Shown: piece after piece, positions 45,874 to 57,199 of the stretch
Layout of the letters: the number at the start of each line of letters is the position of its first letter
Position numbering within the stretch: position 1 is the stretch's first letter
Assembly (NCBI RefSeq): GCF_003031675.1
Contig: NZ_PYWX01000061.1
Coordinates: 124,001-188,000 of the forward strand
Reading direction: 5' to 3'
Length of the DNA stretch: 64,000 nucleotides
Source: Pseudomonas palleroniana
GTDB lineage: Bacteria; Pseudomonadota; Gammaproteobacteria; Pseudomonadales; Pseudomonadaceae
Made by a program: the position numbers and the translations under genes
The notes under the pieces: model-generated
Seen by the model: the letters and a program-made list of their open reading frames with translations, nothing else
Databases searched by the model: none
Told to the model about the DNA's origin: nothing

Positions 45874-46818
45874 TCAGACTTCAGGCCAGAACGCCCGGAT
45901 CCCTGCCACACCCTGAGCCCCGGCTTCCCAGGCCTGCTCCCGCTCGGCGGGCCCAAGCCCACCCAACAGAAACACCGGCTTGCTGAACCCACTGATCAAC
46001 TGCGCCGCCTGTTCCCAGCCCAAAGGTTGTGCATCGGGATGCGTCAGGGTCGGCTGCACCGGTGACAGCGTGACGAAATCCACATCCATCATTTGCGCCA
46101 GGGCCAGTTCTTCGGCGTTGTGGCACGAGGCCGCCAGCCAGCGGTCCTTCGGCAACGGCCGCCCCTTGCTCGCGTATTTACGCAGTTGCGCCGAAGTCAT
46201 GTGCCAACCGGCCGAAGGAAAGTCCCCCAGCCACTCGAACGGCCCCTTGAGCATCAACTGGGCCTTGCCGGCACACAGGCCAACCGCATCCACCGCCAGG
46301 TCACGATACTTGGGGTCGTAACCGTTGGGCGCACGCAGTTGAACCAGCTTGATACCACCGGCAATGGCTTTCTGAAGGCCGCGCAGCAGCGTGGGGGTTT
46401 CCAGCTCACCCGGGGTGATCAGGTACTCGGCAGGCAAGCGCGCAGCGGCAACGATCGGAGCATTGGCCGCCGGGAACTCATAGTTGATCAAGTCCCGAGG
46501 CGCTACCCATTCCAGCGGTTGCCCTTCGGCACCATGAGGCTCGCCGGTAAACGCCGAGACCTCCCAGACATCCAGTAACACCTGCTTGTCCGGGTAGTCG
46601 TGTTGCACCTTGATCAGCGGCCGGGCCGTGGTGACCCGGATGCCCAGCTCTTCGTGCAGCTCGCGCGACAAGGCGGTTGCCACCGACTCATCGGCCTCCA
46701 CCTTGCCCCCAGGAAACTCCCAGAGGCCGCCCTGATGCTGGGTATCGGCACGGCGCGCCAGCAGAATCCTGCCGTCGGCACCGCGGATCACCGCTGCTGC
46801 TACATGCACTCGTTTCAC
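45874..46818 (-). CDS. Nudix hydrolase (MutT) fused to a ThiE-like domain
   Basis: A 314-residue fusion. The Nudix box GGKVEADESVATALSRELHE (from residue 37) is complete, so the N-terminal half probably removes oxidised nucleotides such as 8-oxo-dGTP. The C-terminal half (about 140-314) has the thiamine-phosphate synthase barrel, but the substrate-binding residues seen in ThiE are changed (VQLRAP, LMLKGP). The GTG at 46818 is chosen because AGAGGA lies nine bases upstream. It matches PA4400 beside argJ in layout. Confidence 0.92.
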   Translation of the reverse strand: MKRVHVAAAVIRGADGRILLARRADTQHQGGLWEFPGGKVEADESVATALSRELHEELGIRVTTARPLIKVQHDYPDKQVLLDVWEVSAFTGEPHGAEGQPLEWVAPRDLINYEFPAANAPIVAAARLPAEYLITPGELETPTLLRGLQKAIAGGIKLVQLRAPNGYDPKYRDLAVDAVGLCAGKAQLMLKGPFEWLGDFPSAGWHMTSAQLRKYASKGRPLPKDRWLAASCHNAEELALAQMMDVDFVTLSPVQPTLTHPDAQPLGWEQAAQLISGFSKPVFLLGGLGPAEREQAWEAGAQGVAGIRAFWPEV

Positions 46819-46838
46819 CGCGTTTATCCTCTTGGCTA

Positions 46839-48056
46839 TCAGGTACGGTATTCCGCGTTGATCTTCACGTACTCGTGGGACAGGTCGGTGGTCCAGATGG
46901 TTTCGCTGCACTCGCCACGACCCAGCTCGATACGGATGGTGATTTCTTCCTGCTGCATCACCGCCGAGCCCTGGGCTTCGGTGTAAGTTTCAGCACGGGC
47001 ACCGCGGCTGGCAATGCACACATCGCCCAGGAACACGTCGATCTTGCTCACGTCCAGGTCCGGCACACCGGCACGGCCAACGGCCGCCAGGATGCGCCCC
47101 CAGTTCGGGTCAGAGGCGAACAGTGCGGTTTTGATCAGTGGCGAGTGGGCCACGGTATAGCCCACATCCAGGCATTCCTGGTGGTTGCCGCCGCCGTTGA
47201 CTTCAACGGTGACGAACTTGGTAGCGCCCTCGCCGTCGCGCACGATGGCCTGGGCCACGTCCATGCACACTTCAAACACCGCCTTTTTCAGCGCGTCGAA
47301 CAAAGGGCCTTCGGTGGTAGTGATTTCCGGCAGGTTGGCCTTGCCGGTTGCGATCAACATGCAGCAATCGTTGGTGGAGGTGTCACCGTCGATGGTGATG
47401 CGGTTGAACGACTTGTTGGCGCCATCCAGCATCAGCTTGTGCAGTACCTCGCGGGAAACCTTGGCATCGGTGGCGATGTAGCCGAGCATGGTGGCCATGT
47501 TCGGACGGATCATGCCGGCGCCCTTGCTGATGCCGGTCACCGTGACGGTCACGCCTTCGTGCACGAACTGACGGCTCGCGCCCTTGGGCAGAGTGTCAGT
47601 GGTCATGATGCCAGTGGCGGCGGCGGCCCAGTTATCCACAGACAGGTCGTCCAGGGCGGCTTGCAAGGCGCCTTCGATTTTTTCCACCGGCAGTGGCTCA
47701 CCGATCACACCGGTGGAGTACGGCAGCACTTGGCTGGCGTCTACGCCCGCCAATTGGGCCAGCTTGGCACACGTGCGCGCAGCGGCAACCAGGCCTGGCT
47801 CGCCGGTACCGGCGTTGGCATTACCGGTGTTGGTCAGCAGATAACGAATCGAACCGGCAACGCGCTGCTTGGCCAGGATCACCGGTGCCGCGCAGAACGC
47901 GTTGAGGGTGAACACACCCGCCACGGTCGAGCCTTCGGCACAGCGCATCACCACCACATCCTTGCGCCCCGGACGCTTGATGCCGGCCGAAGCGATACCA
48001 AGTTCGAAACCGGCAACCGGGTGCAATGTGGGCAAAGGACCAAGACCAACAGCCAT
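46839..48056 (-). CDS. argJ: Glutamate N-acetyltransferase / amino-acid acetyltransferase
   Basis: A 405-residue self-cleaving enzyme that recycles the acetyl group between acetylornithine and glutamate in arginine synthesis. The autoproteolysis site is before Thr189 in KGAGMIRPNMATML. ATG 48056 is chosen over a start five codons upstream. It is followed by the mutT fusion 20 bases downstream. Confidence 0.97.
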   Translation of the reverse strand: MAVGLGPLPTLHPVAGFELGIASAGIKRPGRKDVVVMRCAEGSTVAGVFTLNAFCAAPVILAKQRVAGSIRYLLTNTGNANAGTGEPGLVAAARTCAKLAQLAGVDASQVLPYSTGVIGEPLPVEKIEGALQAALDDLSVDNWAAAATGIMTTDTLPKGASRQFVHEGVTVTVTGISKGAGMIRPNMATMLGYIATDAKVSREVLHKLMLDGANKSFNRITIDGDTSTNDCCMLIATGKANLPEITTTEGPLFDALKKAVFEVCMDVAQAIVRDGEGATKFVTVEVNGGGNHQECLDVGYTVAHSPLIKTALFASDPNWGRILAAVGRAGVPDLDVSKIDVFLGDVCIASRGARAETYTEAQGSAVMQQEEITIRIELGRGECSETIWTTDLSHEYVKINAEYRT

Positions 48057-48116
48057 GAATGCGCTCCTCAAAAATAGGGGGTGTCTGTGCCGTCGTAAGC
48101 GACGGTGAAATTAATG

Positions 48117-48151
48117 GCAAAACGCCGCGACGGCAAAAGCCGGTCGCGGCG
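48117..48151 (-). terminator. Terminator of secA
   Basis: On the minus strand CGCCGCGAC pairs with GTCGCGGCG, with a GGC-TTTT-GCC inner stem, followed by TTTT. It lies 29 bases beyond the secA stop codon. Confidence 0.8.
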
Positions 48152-48179
48152 CGGAGTATTGCAGCGTCGGGCGAAAATC

Positions 48180-50915
<2,736 letters not shown>

Positions 50916-51219
50916 ATCGGCAGGTTCTTCCACACATAGGGATGGAGGGCGCACCGTGAGTGGCCCGAGCAGCCCTCACGGCCGCATGCGAACGCGCATT
51001 CTACCCGGAATCGTGGGTGAGGAAAGTGGCGTTATTGCACGAGGCAGGCATGGCACTGTGAGAGGCCCTTTTTAAAATAAGGGCTTTTACTGGAACTTCA
51101 ACCCATGGAAGGCAGAAGTTACCGATTGATTTTACGGGAAAACTACGCGGACGCATGGCCAGGGGGCTTACGGGCGCTTTCTGTTAAGATGACCACTCTG
51201 TTACCTCAGGTGTCTAGAT
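50916..51219. other. Divergent intergenic region between secA and dciA
   Basis: No gene is seen in these 304 bases. They must contain the secA promoter on the minus strand and the dciA promoter on the plus strand. A hairpin with a T-run lies at 51065-51088. Confidence 0.5.
51065..51088 (+). terminator. Small terminator-like hairpin upstream of dciA
   Basis: GCCCTT and AAGGGC form a 6-bp stem around an eight-base AT-rich loop, followed by TTTT on the plus strand. No gene precedes it on that strand, so it would end an uncharacterised short transcript, or it is chance. Confidence 0.3.
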
Positions 51220-51675
51220 ATGGCGTTACGCCATCAACCAGCCCGCGCGCCCGGCGCGTTGCTTCGCGAAGCCAAGCCGCTGAAAGCCATCTTTGGCCAT
51301 GCGCAACGCCTGGGCCTTCTGCAACGCCTGCTCGAAAGCCAGTTGCAACCGGCCGCGCGTGAACATTGTCATGTAGCGTCGTGGCGAGAAGGCCATTTGC
51401 TGCTGATTGTCACCGATGGCCATTGGGCCACCCGGTTGCGCTATCAACAAAAACGCCTGCAACGACAACTGATGGCCTTTGACGAGTTTGCCGGCCTGAC
51501 GCGCATCCAGTTCAAAGTGCAGCCCCCAGCCGTGCAGCCACGCGCAGTGGGGCATACGGTGGACCTCTCGGAAAATGCGGCCGAAACCATTCAGGCTACG
51601 GCCGATGAGATCAATGATCCGGGCCTGCGCGCGGCGCTGCAGCGGCTGGCCGCCCACGCCAGGCGCAAACCCTGA
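51220..51675 (+). CDS. DciA-family protein (DUF721), replicative helicase loader/operator
   Basis: A 151-residue basic protein with the DUF721 core (LLLIVTDGHWATRLRYQQKR). DciA proteins are the widespread, ancestral loaders of DnaB helicase in bacteria without DnaC; pseudomonads lack DnaC, so this is probably the loader. It is divergent from secA and ends three bases before the stop of the convergent HerA-like gene. Confidence 0.88.
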   Translation: MALRHQPARAPGALLREAKPLKAIFGHAQRLGLLQRLLESQLQPAAREHCHVASWREGHLLLIVTDGHWATRLRYQQKRLQRQLMAFDEFAGLTRIQFKVQPPAVQPRAVGHTVDLSENAAETIQATADEINDPGLRAALQRLAAHARRKP

Positions 51676-51678
51676 CCG

Positions 51679-53157
51679 CTATTTGCGCTTGCCGCCGCCC
51701 AACAGCGACCCCAACAACCCACGCACCAACTGGCGGCCCATCTGATTGGCGGCCTGCTGCATCGCTGATTTCAGCGCCTTGCCTGCCGTCGTGCCCAGAA
51801 ATGCGCCGGCCTTGTCGGTAAAGCTCGGCTCTTCGGCCGCCGGCTTGCTTGGTTCCTCGGGCCCCAGGTCCTTGCGAGCCATCAGCACTTCATAGGCCGA
51901 CTCACGATCTATCGGTTTGTCGTAGCGCCCGAGCAAAGATGAACGGGCGATCAACGCAGCCCGTTCGGTCTCAGTGAGCGGCCCGATCCGCGATTGTGGC
52001 GGCGCGACTAGTACCCGCTGGACAACTTCCGGTGTGCCTTTTTCCTGCAAGGTGCCCACCAGCGCCTCGCCGGTGCCCAGTTCGGTCAGCACCGCCAAGG
52101 TATCGAACGCCGGGTTGGGACGAAAACCCTCGGCCACCGCCCGCAGGGATTTCTGTTCCTTGGTGGTGAAGGCTCGCAAACCGTGTTGTATGCGCAGCCC
52201 CAGTTGCGCGAGCACCGTGTCAGGCAAGTCACCCGGGGATTGCGTGACAAAGTACACGCCCACCCCTTTGGAGCGAATCAGGCGCACCACTTGCTCCAAA
52301 CGGTCCTGCAGGGCCTTGGGCGTGTCCGCGAACAACAAATGCGCTTCGTCGAAAAACAACGCCAAGAGGGGCTTGTCGGCATCGCCACGCTCAGGCAGCT
52401 GCTCGAACAACTCAGCCAGAAGCCACAACAGGAAGGTCGCGTAGACCTTCGGCGCCTCATGTACAAGGCGGCTGGCGTCCAGCAGGTGGATCCGCCCACG
52501 CCCGTCGCCGTCGGGCTGCAAAATATCTTCGAGCTGCAGGGCCGGCTCGCCAAACAAGGCTTCGGCACCCTGCTGCTCCAGCACCGCCAGGCGCCGCAAC
52601 AGCGCCTGGCTGGAGCCGGTGGTCATCAACGCCGCATCGTCGCCCAGCAGTTCCGGGTGATAGCGCAGGTGGTTGAGCAGTGCCTTGAGGTCCTTGAGAT
52701 CCAACAGCAGCAAGCCCTCACGATCCGCTACCTTGAAAGTGGCATAGAGCGCCGACTGTTGGCTGTCAGTGAGTTCCAGCAGGCTGCCGAGCAACAACGG
52801 CCCCATTTCGCTGATGGTCGTACGCAACGGATGGCCGGATTGCCCGTGGATATCCCACAGCGTGACCGGGTAAGGCTGCGCGGTGTAATTGAGGAAAGGC
52901 ATGTCTGCAATACGCTCGGCGACTTTACCCTGAGGGAAGGCTGCGGCACCCAGGCCGCAGAGATCCCCCTTGATGTCGGCGGCGAATACCGCCACGCCCG
53001 CATCGCTGAAGGCTTCCGCGAGGCGTTGCAGGGTGACGGTCTTGCCCGTGCCTGTGGCACCGGCAATCAGGCCATGGCGGTTGGCCAGGCGCATGGCCTG
53101 AGCAATGGGCTGGCCGTCAGGGCCGGCACCGATAAGAAGTTGTGTGGAGTCAGGCAT
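51679..53157 (-). CDS. HerA-like ATPase (DUF853/YjgR family)
   Basis: A 492-residue P-loop ATPase of the HerA/FtsK-like class. Walker A GATGTGKT is at 33-40 and Walker B is LLALFFDEAHLLF; GVGVYFVTQSPGDLP holds the arginine-sensor region. The C-terminal tail is Gly/Leu-rich and basic (GLLGSLLGGGKRK). Related E. coli YjgR has no settled function. No nuclease such as NurA or a SIR2 gene lies next to it, so a defence role is not indicated. Confidence 0.9.
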   Translation of the reverse strand: MPDSTQLLIGAGPDGQPIAQAMRLANRHGLIAGATGTGKTVTLQRLAEAFSDAGVAVFAADIKGDLCGLGAAAFPQGKVAERIADMPFLNYTAQPYPVTLWDIHGQSGHPLRTTISEMGPLLLGSLLELTDSQQSALYATFKVADREGLLLLDLKDLKALLNHLRYHPELLGDDAALMTTGSSQALLRRLAVLEQQGAEALFGEPALQLEDILQPDGDGRGRIHLLDASRLVHEAPKVYATFLLWLLAELFEQLPERGDADKPLLALFFDEAHLLFADTPKALQDRLEQVVRLIRSKGVGVYFVTQSPGDLPDTVLAQLGLRIQHGLRAFTTKEQKSLRAVAEGFRPNPAFDTLAVLTELGTGEALVGTLQEKGTPEVVQRVLVAPPQSRIGPLTETERAALIARSSLLGRYDKPIDRESAYEVLMARKDLGPEEPSKPAAEEPSFTDKAGAFLGTTAGKALKSAMQQAANQMGRQLVRGLLGSLLGGGKRK

Positions 53158-53362
53158 TTCGTCACCTATGGTTAATCTTTAGTGCAGCCAAGCCGATACA
53201 GGCCAATGTGAGACCCACAAAGTCTAAAAATAGGTCGGAGGGTTCCTACAAAAACCCACAGAGCTATCACCAGAAGTACCACACCTTTTTTGACGCTGCC
53301 ATTTTGCGCCTCCCAAAAGGACGCGCTTTGGATATTTAAGACCTTAGCGGACCCTACAAGCC

Positions 53363-55252
53363 ATGAATAAAAACCTGCGCTTCAGCCACAAAATCCTGCT
53401 TGCAGCCGCCCTTATCGTCATCGCCGCCTTCGCGTTGTTTACCCTCTATAACGACTATCTGCAACGCAACGCGATACGCGACGACCTGAATAACTACCTG
53501 CATGAAATGGGCGGTGTCACCGCCAGCAACATTCAAACCTGGCTTGCCGGGCGTATCGTGCTGGTGGAAAACGCCGCACAAAACATCGCCATCAATCCCG
53601 AACCGTCCGCCGTCGCCAACTTGCTGGAACAGAAAGCGCTGACCTCTTCCTTTATGGCGACCTACGTCGGCGACAGTAAAGGGGCCTTTACCATCCGCCC
53701 CGATGCCAAGATGCCGGACGGTTTCGATCCGCGCGTCCGTCCCTGGTACAAAGGCGCCCAGAGCAGCAACGGTTCGACCCTGACCGAACCCTATATCGAT
53801 GCGGCCACCGGGCAGTTGATCATTTCCATCGCCACCCCCAGCGCCAAGGGCGGCCAGAGTATTGGTGTGGTGGGCGGAGACCTGAGCCTGCAAACCCTGG
53901 TAGATAACATCAGCGCGCTGAACTTCGGCGGCATGGGCTACGCGTTCCTGGTCAGTGCCGACGGTAAAGTGCTGGTGCACCCGGACAAAAACCTGGTCAT
54001 GAAGACTCTGGCAGAGGTGTACCCGAAGAACACCCCCAAGATCAGCGCCGACTTCAGCGAAGTCGAGGCCAACGGCAAAACCAATATCGTGACCTTTACA
54101 CCGATCAAGGGTTTGCCATCGGTGAACTGGTACCTGGGCGTTTCGGTAGATAAAGACAAATCCTTCGCGATGCTCAGCCAGTTCCGCACGTCGGCGGTGA
54201 TCGCCACGATCATCGCCGTGGTGATCATCATCGCCCTTCTGGGCATGCTGATCCGCGTCTTGCTGCAACCGTTGAATGTGATGACCCGGGCCATGCAGGA
54301 CATCGCCGATGGCGAGGGCGACCTGACCCGACGCCTGACCATCCAGAATCATGACGAATTCGGCACCCTGGGCGAGGCGTTCAACCGGTTCGTGGAGCGT
54401 ATCCACACTTCGATTCGCGAAGTGTCCTCGGCCACCGAACAGGTCAACGAAGTGGCCTTGCGGGTGGTCAGCGCCTCCAACTCGTCGATGGTCAACTCGG
54501 ACGAACAGGCTAATCGCACCAACAGCGTCGCCGCCGCCATCAACCAACTGGGCGCCGCCGCCCAGGAAATCGCGCGCAACGCGGCACAGGCTTCGCAGCA
54601 AGCCAGTGACGCGCGGAGTTTGGCCGAAGACGGTCAGCAAGTGGTGGAAAGCAACATCAAGGCGATGAACCAACTGTCCGAGATGATCAGCGCTTCCGGC
54701 AACAATATCGAAGCGCTCAACAGCAAGACGGTCAATATCGGCCAGATCCTCGAGGTGATCACCAGCATCTCCCAGCAGACCAACCTGTTGGCGCTCAACG
54801 CCGCCATCGAAGCGGCGCGGGCCGGGGAGGCCGGCCGAGGGTTTGCGGTCGTGGCCGACGAAGTGCGCAACCTGGCTCATCGCACCCAGGAATCGGCGCA
54901 ACAAGTGCAGAAAATGATTGAGGAGCTTCAGGTCGGCGCTCGGGATTCCGTCAGCACCATGAGTGAAAGCCAGCGCCACAGCCAGGACAGCGTGGAGATC
55001 GCCAACCTGGCCGGCGAACGGTTGAGCAGCGTGACCCAGCGCATTGGCGAGATAGACGGTATGAACCAGTCAGTCGCTACCGCCACCGAAGAGCAGACCT
55101 CCGTGGTGGAGTCGATCAACATGGACATCACCGAAATCAACACCCTCAACCAGGAAGGTGTGGAAAACCTGCAATCAACCCTGCGCGCCTGTACCGACCT
55201 GGAGCAACAGGCATCGCGCTTGAAGCAACTGGTGGGCAGTTTCCGGATCTGA
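53363..55252 (+). CDS. Methyl-accepting chemotaxis protein with dCache sensor
   Basis: A 629-residue chemoreceptor with membrane helices at about 9-29 and 278-299, a periplasmic double Cache domain (about 35-270), a HAMP domain (about 300-352) and the signalling helical hairpin with its tip LLALNAAIEAARAGEAGRGF. The ligand region FDPRVRPWYKG, LTEPYIDAATG and GVVGGD resembles the amino-acid-binding Cache motif of PctA-type receptors, but with Phe in place of the first Tyr. The ligand is therefore probably an amino acid or amine. It stands alone, with a terminator downstream. Confidence 0.93.
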   Translation: MNKNLRFSHKILLAAALIVIAAFALFTLYNDYLQRNAIRDDLNNYLHEMGGVTASNIQTWLAGRIVLVENAAQNIAINPEPSAVANLLEQKALTSSFMATYVGDSKGAFTIRPDAKMPDGFDPRVRPWYKGAQSSNGSTLTEPYIDAATGQLIISIATPSAKGGQSIGVVGGDLSLQTLVDNISALNFGGMGYAFLVSADGKVLVHPDKNLVMKTLAEVYPKNTPKISADFSEVEANGKTNIVTFTPIKGLPSVNWYLGVSVDKDKSFAMLSQFRTSAVIATIIAVVIIIALLGMLIRVLLQPLNVMTRAMQDIADGEGDLTRRLTIQNHDEFGTLGEAFNRFVERIHTSIREVSSATEQVNEVALRVVSASNSSMVNSDEQANRTNSVAAAINQLGAAAQEIARNAAQASQQASDARSLAEDGQQVVESNIKAMNQLSEMISASGNNIEALNSKTVNIGQILEVITSISQQTNLLALNAAIEAARAGEAGRGFAVVADEVRNLAHRTQESAQQVQKMIEELQVGARDSVSTMSESQRHSQDSVEIANLAGERLSSVTQRIGEIDGMNQSVATATEEQTSVVESINMDITEINTLNQEGVENLQSTLRACTDLEQQASRLKQLVGSFRI

Positions 55253-55258
55253 CGCCCA

Positions 55259-55294
55259 GGCCCGTCGCTGATACAGCGGCGGGCCGCTATTTTT
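55259..55294 (+). terminator. Terminator of the chemoreceptor gene
   Basis: GGCCCGTCGC and GCGGCGGGCC form a 10-bp stem (one G-U) with a seven-base loop, followed by GCTATTTTT. It overlaps the stop of the small minus-strand gene. Confidence 0.8.
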
Positions 55295-55457
55295 CCAGAG
55301 GCTCGTCTTTACGCCGCTCCTGCTCCCACAACTCGGCGGCGCCAGGAAACTCGGTGCCGTCTTCTGCGTCCAGCGCGTCCGGGTCATACCGGCTCAAACA
55401 CCCCTCCCCCAATGTTGCCGGGGCTTTTGACGTGGCTTTATCCAGCGGGTCGCTCAT
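55287..55457 (-). CDS. Small hypothetical protein, 56 residues
   Basis: An acidic 56-residue frame starting MSDPLDKATSKAPATLGEG and containing LSRYDPDALDAEDGTEFPGAA. AGGA stands about eight bases before the ATG. The composition is clearly protein-like, and I believe similar short proteins occur in other pseudomonads. It lies between the chemoreceptor and purU terminators and has no partner. Function unknown. Confidence 0.7.
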   Translation of the reverse strand: MSDPLDKATSKAPATLGEGCLSRYDPDALDAEDGTEFPGAAELWEQERRKDEPLEK

Positions 55458-55477
55458 CACTCAGTCCTGCGCAGATG

Positions 55478-55514
55478 TAAAAAGGGCCTGGGTCGATTTA
55501 ACGCCCAAGCCCTT
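55478..55514 (-). terminator. Terminator of purU
   Basis: On the minus strand AAGGGCTTGGG pairs with CCCAGGCCCTT (one G-U pair) around an 11-base loop and is followed by TTT. It lies 24 bases beyond the purU stop. Confidence 0.85.
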
Positions 55515-55537
55515 CTGACTTCAATCACAACGCTGGA

Positions 55538-56386
55538 TCAGAACACGACGGTCTTGTTGCCGTGTACCAGTACGCGATCTTCCAGGTGATAACGCAGGCC
55601 ACGCGCCAGCACCATCTTCTCGACGTCACGGCCGAAACGCACCATGTCTTCAATACTGTCACTGTGGCTGACACGCACCACGTCCTGCTCGATGATCGGA
55701 CCTGCGTCCAGCTCTTCGGTAACGTAGTGGCAAGTTGCGCCAATCAACTTCACGCCACGCAGGGATGCCTGGTGATACGGCTTGGCCCCGACGAACGACG
55801 GCAGGAAACTGTGGTGAATGTTGATCACCTTGCCGGCGTATTCGCGGCACAGTTCCGGCGGCAGGATCTGCATGTAGCGCGCCAGCACCACCACGTCGGC
55901 CTCGTGCTGCTTGACCAGACGCGAGACCTCGGCGAACGCGGGCTCCTTGTCCTGCGGATTGACCGGTACGTGGTAGTACGGGATGCCATGCCATTCGACC
56001 ATGCTGCGCAGGTCGTCATGGTTGGAGATCACACAGGCGATCTCGCAATCGAGCTCATCGCTGTGCCAGCGGTGCAGCAGGTCGGCGAGGCAGTGGGACT
56101 CACGACTGGCCATCAGCACGACACGCTTTTTCTGTTCGGTGTCGGTGATGTGCCAGGTCATCGAGAACTCTTCGGCGATCGGCGCAAACGCCTCGCGGAA
56201 GGCCTCAAGACCAAAGGGCAGCGTGTCGGCACGGATTTCGTGCCGCATGAAAAACCAACCGCTGAGATCGTCCGAGTGATGGCTCGCTTCGGTGATCCAG
56301 CCATTATGGGAGGCCAGAAAGTTACTGACTTTGGCAACGATGCCAACCCGGTCCGGGCAAGCAATCACCAGCCGAAAAGTGCGCAT
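55538..56386 (-). CDS. purU: Formyltetrahydrofolate deformylase
   Basis: A 282-residue enzyme that hydrolyses 10-formyl-tetrahydrofolate to formate and tetrahydrofolate. It has an N-terminal ACT domain (about 1-80) and a formyltransferase-type catalytic domain with INIHHSFLPSF and the catalytic Asp in TEELDAGPII. MRTFRLVIACPDRVG at 56386 is the family start; the open frame extends 25 codons upstream without support. It balances one-carbon folate pools and so relates to the glycine cleavage cluster. Confidence 0.96.
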   Translation of the reverse strand: MRTFRLVIACPDRVGIVAKVSNFLASHNGWITEASHHSDDLSGWFFMRHEIRADTLPFGLEAFREAFAPIAEEFSMTWHITDTEQKKRVVLMASRESHCLADLLHRWHSDELDCEIACVISNHDDLRSMVEWHGIPYYHVPVNPQDKEPAFAEVSRLVKQHEADVVVLARYMQILPPELCREYAGKVINIHHSFLPSFVGAKPYHQASLRGVKLIGATCHYVTEELDAGPIIEQDVVRVSHSDSIEDMVRFGRDVEKMVLARGLRYHLEDRVLVHGNKTVVF

Positions 56387-56736
56387 TAGGGGGAAACTCC
56401 AGAACTTCGCAAAGGCCGCCATTCTAGCGATTGCGCAGAAAAACTGCAGTATTCCTTGCACCTTATTCTGAATCCAGACCGAGAGGACACCCCTTAATAG
56501 CGTAAGGTTTTACCTCGTCTATATGACCGTACAACGGCCAGCTCAAGGAATTATCAAAAAACAAACAGGATTATCTTTAGGTCGGCGACCGACTAATTAA
56601 CTCGACTGCGCAGCTTTACCACAAACATTCAAAGTAATTCACATAAATGCCTGCTTAAATGTTTACTTGATGAAATTGCCTGACTATTATTAGCTCACTG
56701 TCCCTGTCAATCAGCGCTCTACATAAGGTAGTCCCC
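56387..56736. other. AT-rich intergenic region upstream of mvaT
   Basis: A 350-base stretch with no gene. It is markedly more AT-rich than its surroundings, with A and T tracts between about 56550 and 56690. It holds the divergent promoters of purU and mvaT, and its composition suits binding by MvaT itself. Confidence 0.55.
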
Positions 56737-57111
56737 ATGTCACTGATCAACGAATACCGCGCCACCGAAGAAGCTATCAAAGAGCTGCAAGCGCGTTTGA
56801 AAAACCTGTCCCAAGACGACAAGCTGAAAACCGAGCTGGAATTCGAAGGCAAACTGCGCACTCTGATGGGCGAATACTCCAAGTCCCTGCGCGACATCAT
56901 CGCCCTGCTGGATCCAGAGTCGAAAGTTAAAGCACCGCGTGGCGCCGTGAAAACCACCGGTACCAAGCGTGCGCGCAAGGTCAAGCAATACAAGAACCCG
57001 CACAACGGCGAAGTGATTGAAACCAAAGGCGGCAACCACAAGACGCTGAAAGAGTGGAAAGCCAAGTGGGGCGGCGACGTGGTTGAAGGCTGGGCTACTC
57101 TGCTGGGCTAA
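56737..57111 (+). CDS. mvaT: H-NS-family xenogeneic silencer MvaT
   Basis: A 124-residue nucleoid protein that silences AT-rich, often acquired DNA. The N-terminal coiled coil (about 1-60) starts MSLINEYRATEEAIKELQ, and the C-terminal domain contains the AT-hook-like KQYKNPHNGEVIETKGGNHK. It is divergent from purU behind an AT-rich upstream region, which fits the autoregulation known for the family. Pseudomonads usually have a MvaT paralogue (MvaU/MvaV) elsewhere. Confidence 0.97.
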   Translation: MSLINEYRATEEAIKELQARLKNLSQDDKLKTELEFEGKLRTLMGEYSKSLRDIIALLDPESKVKAPRGAVKTTGTKRARKVKQYKNPHNGEVIETKGGNHKTLKEWKAKWGGDVVEGWATLLG

Positions 57112-57144
57112 GCCGAGCCGGGCTCTCGCCTGATACGCGATACA

Positions 57145-57174
57145 TAAAAAACGCCAGCTTGCTGGCGTTTTTTA
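57145..57174 (+). terminator. Bidirectional terminator between mvaT and sbcB
   Basis: AAAAAACGCCAGC-TT-GCTGGCGTTTTTT is a perfect palindrome with a two-base centre, with A- and T-runs on both sides, so it serves the convergent mvaT and sbcB genes. Confidence 0.93.
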
Positions 57175-57199
57175 TGTCTGAATATTCTGCAATTTCTGA

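Noticed and set aside
51679..53157. HerA-type defence system
   Set aside because: No NurA, SIR2 or DUF4297-like partner adjoins it; the neighbours are housekeeping genes and the protein fits the solitary YjgR family.
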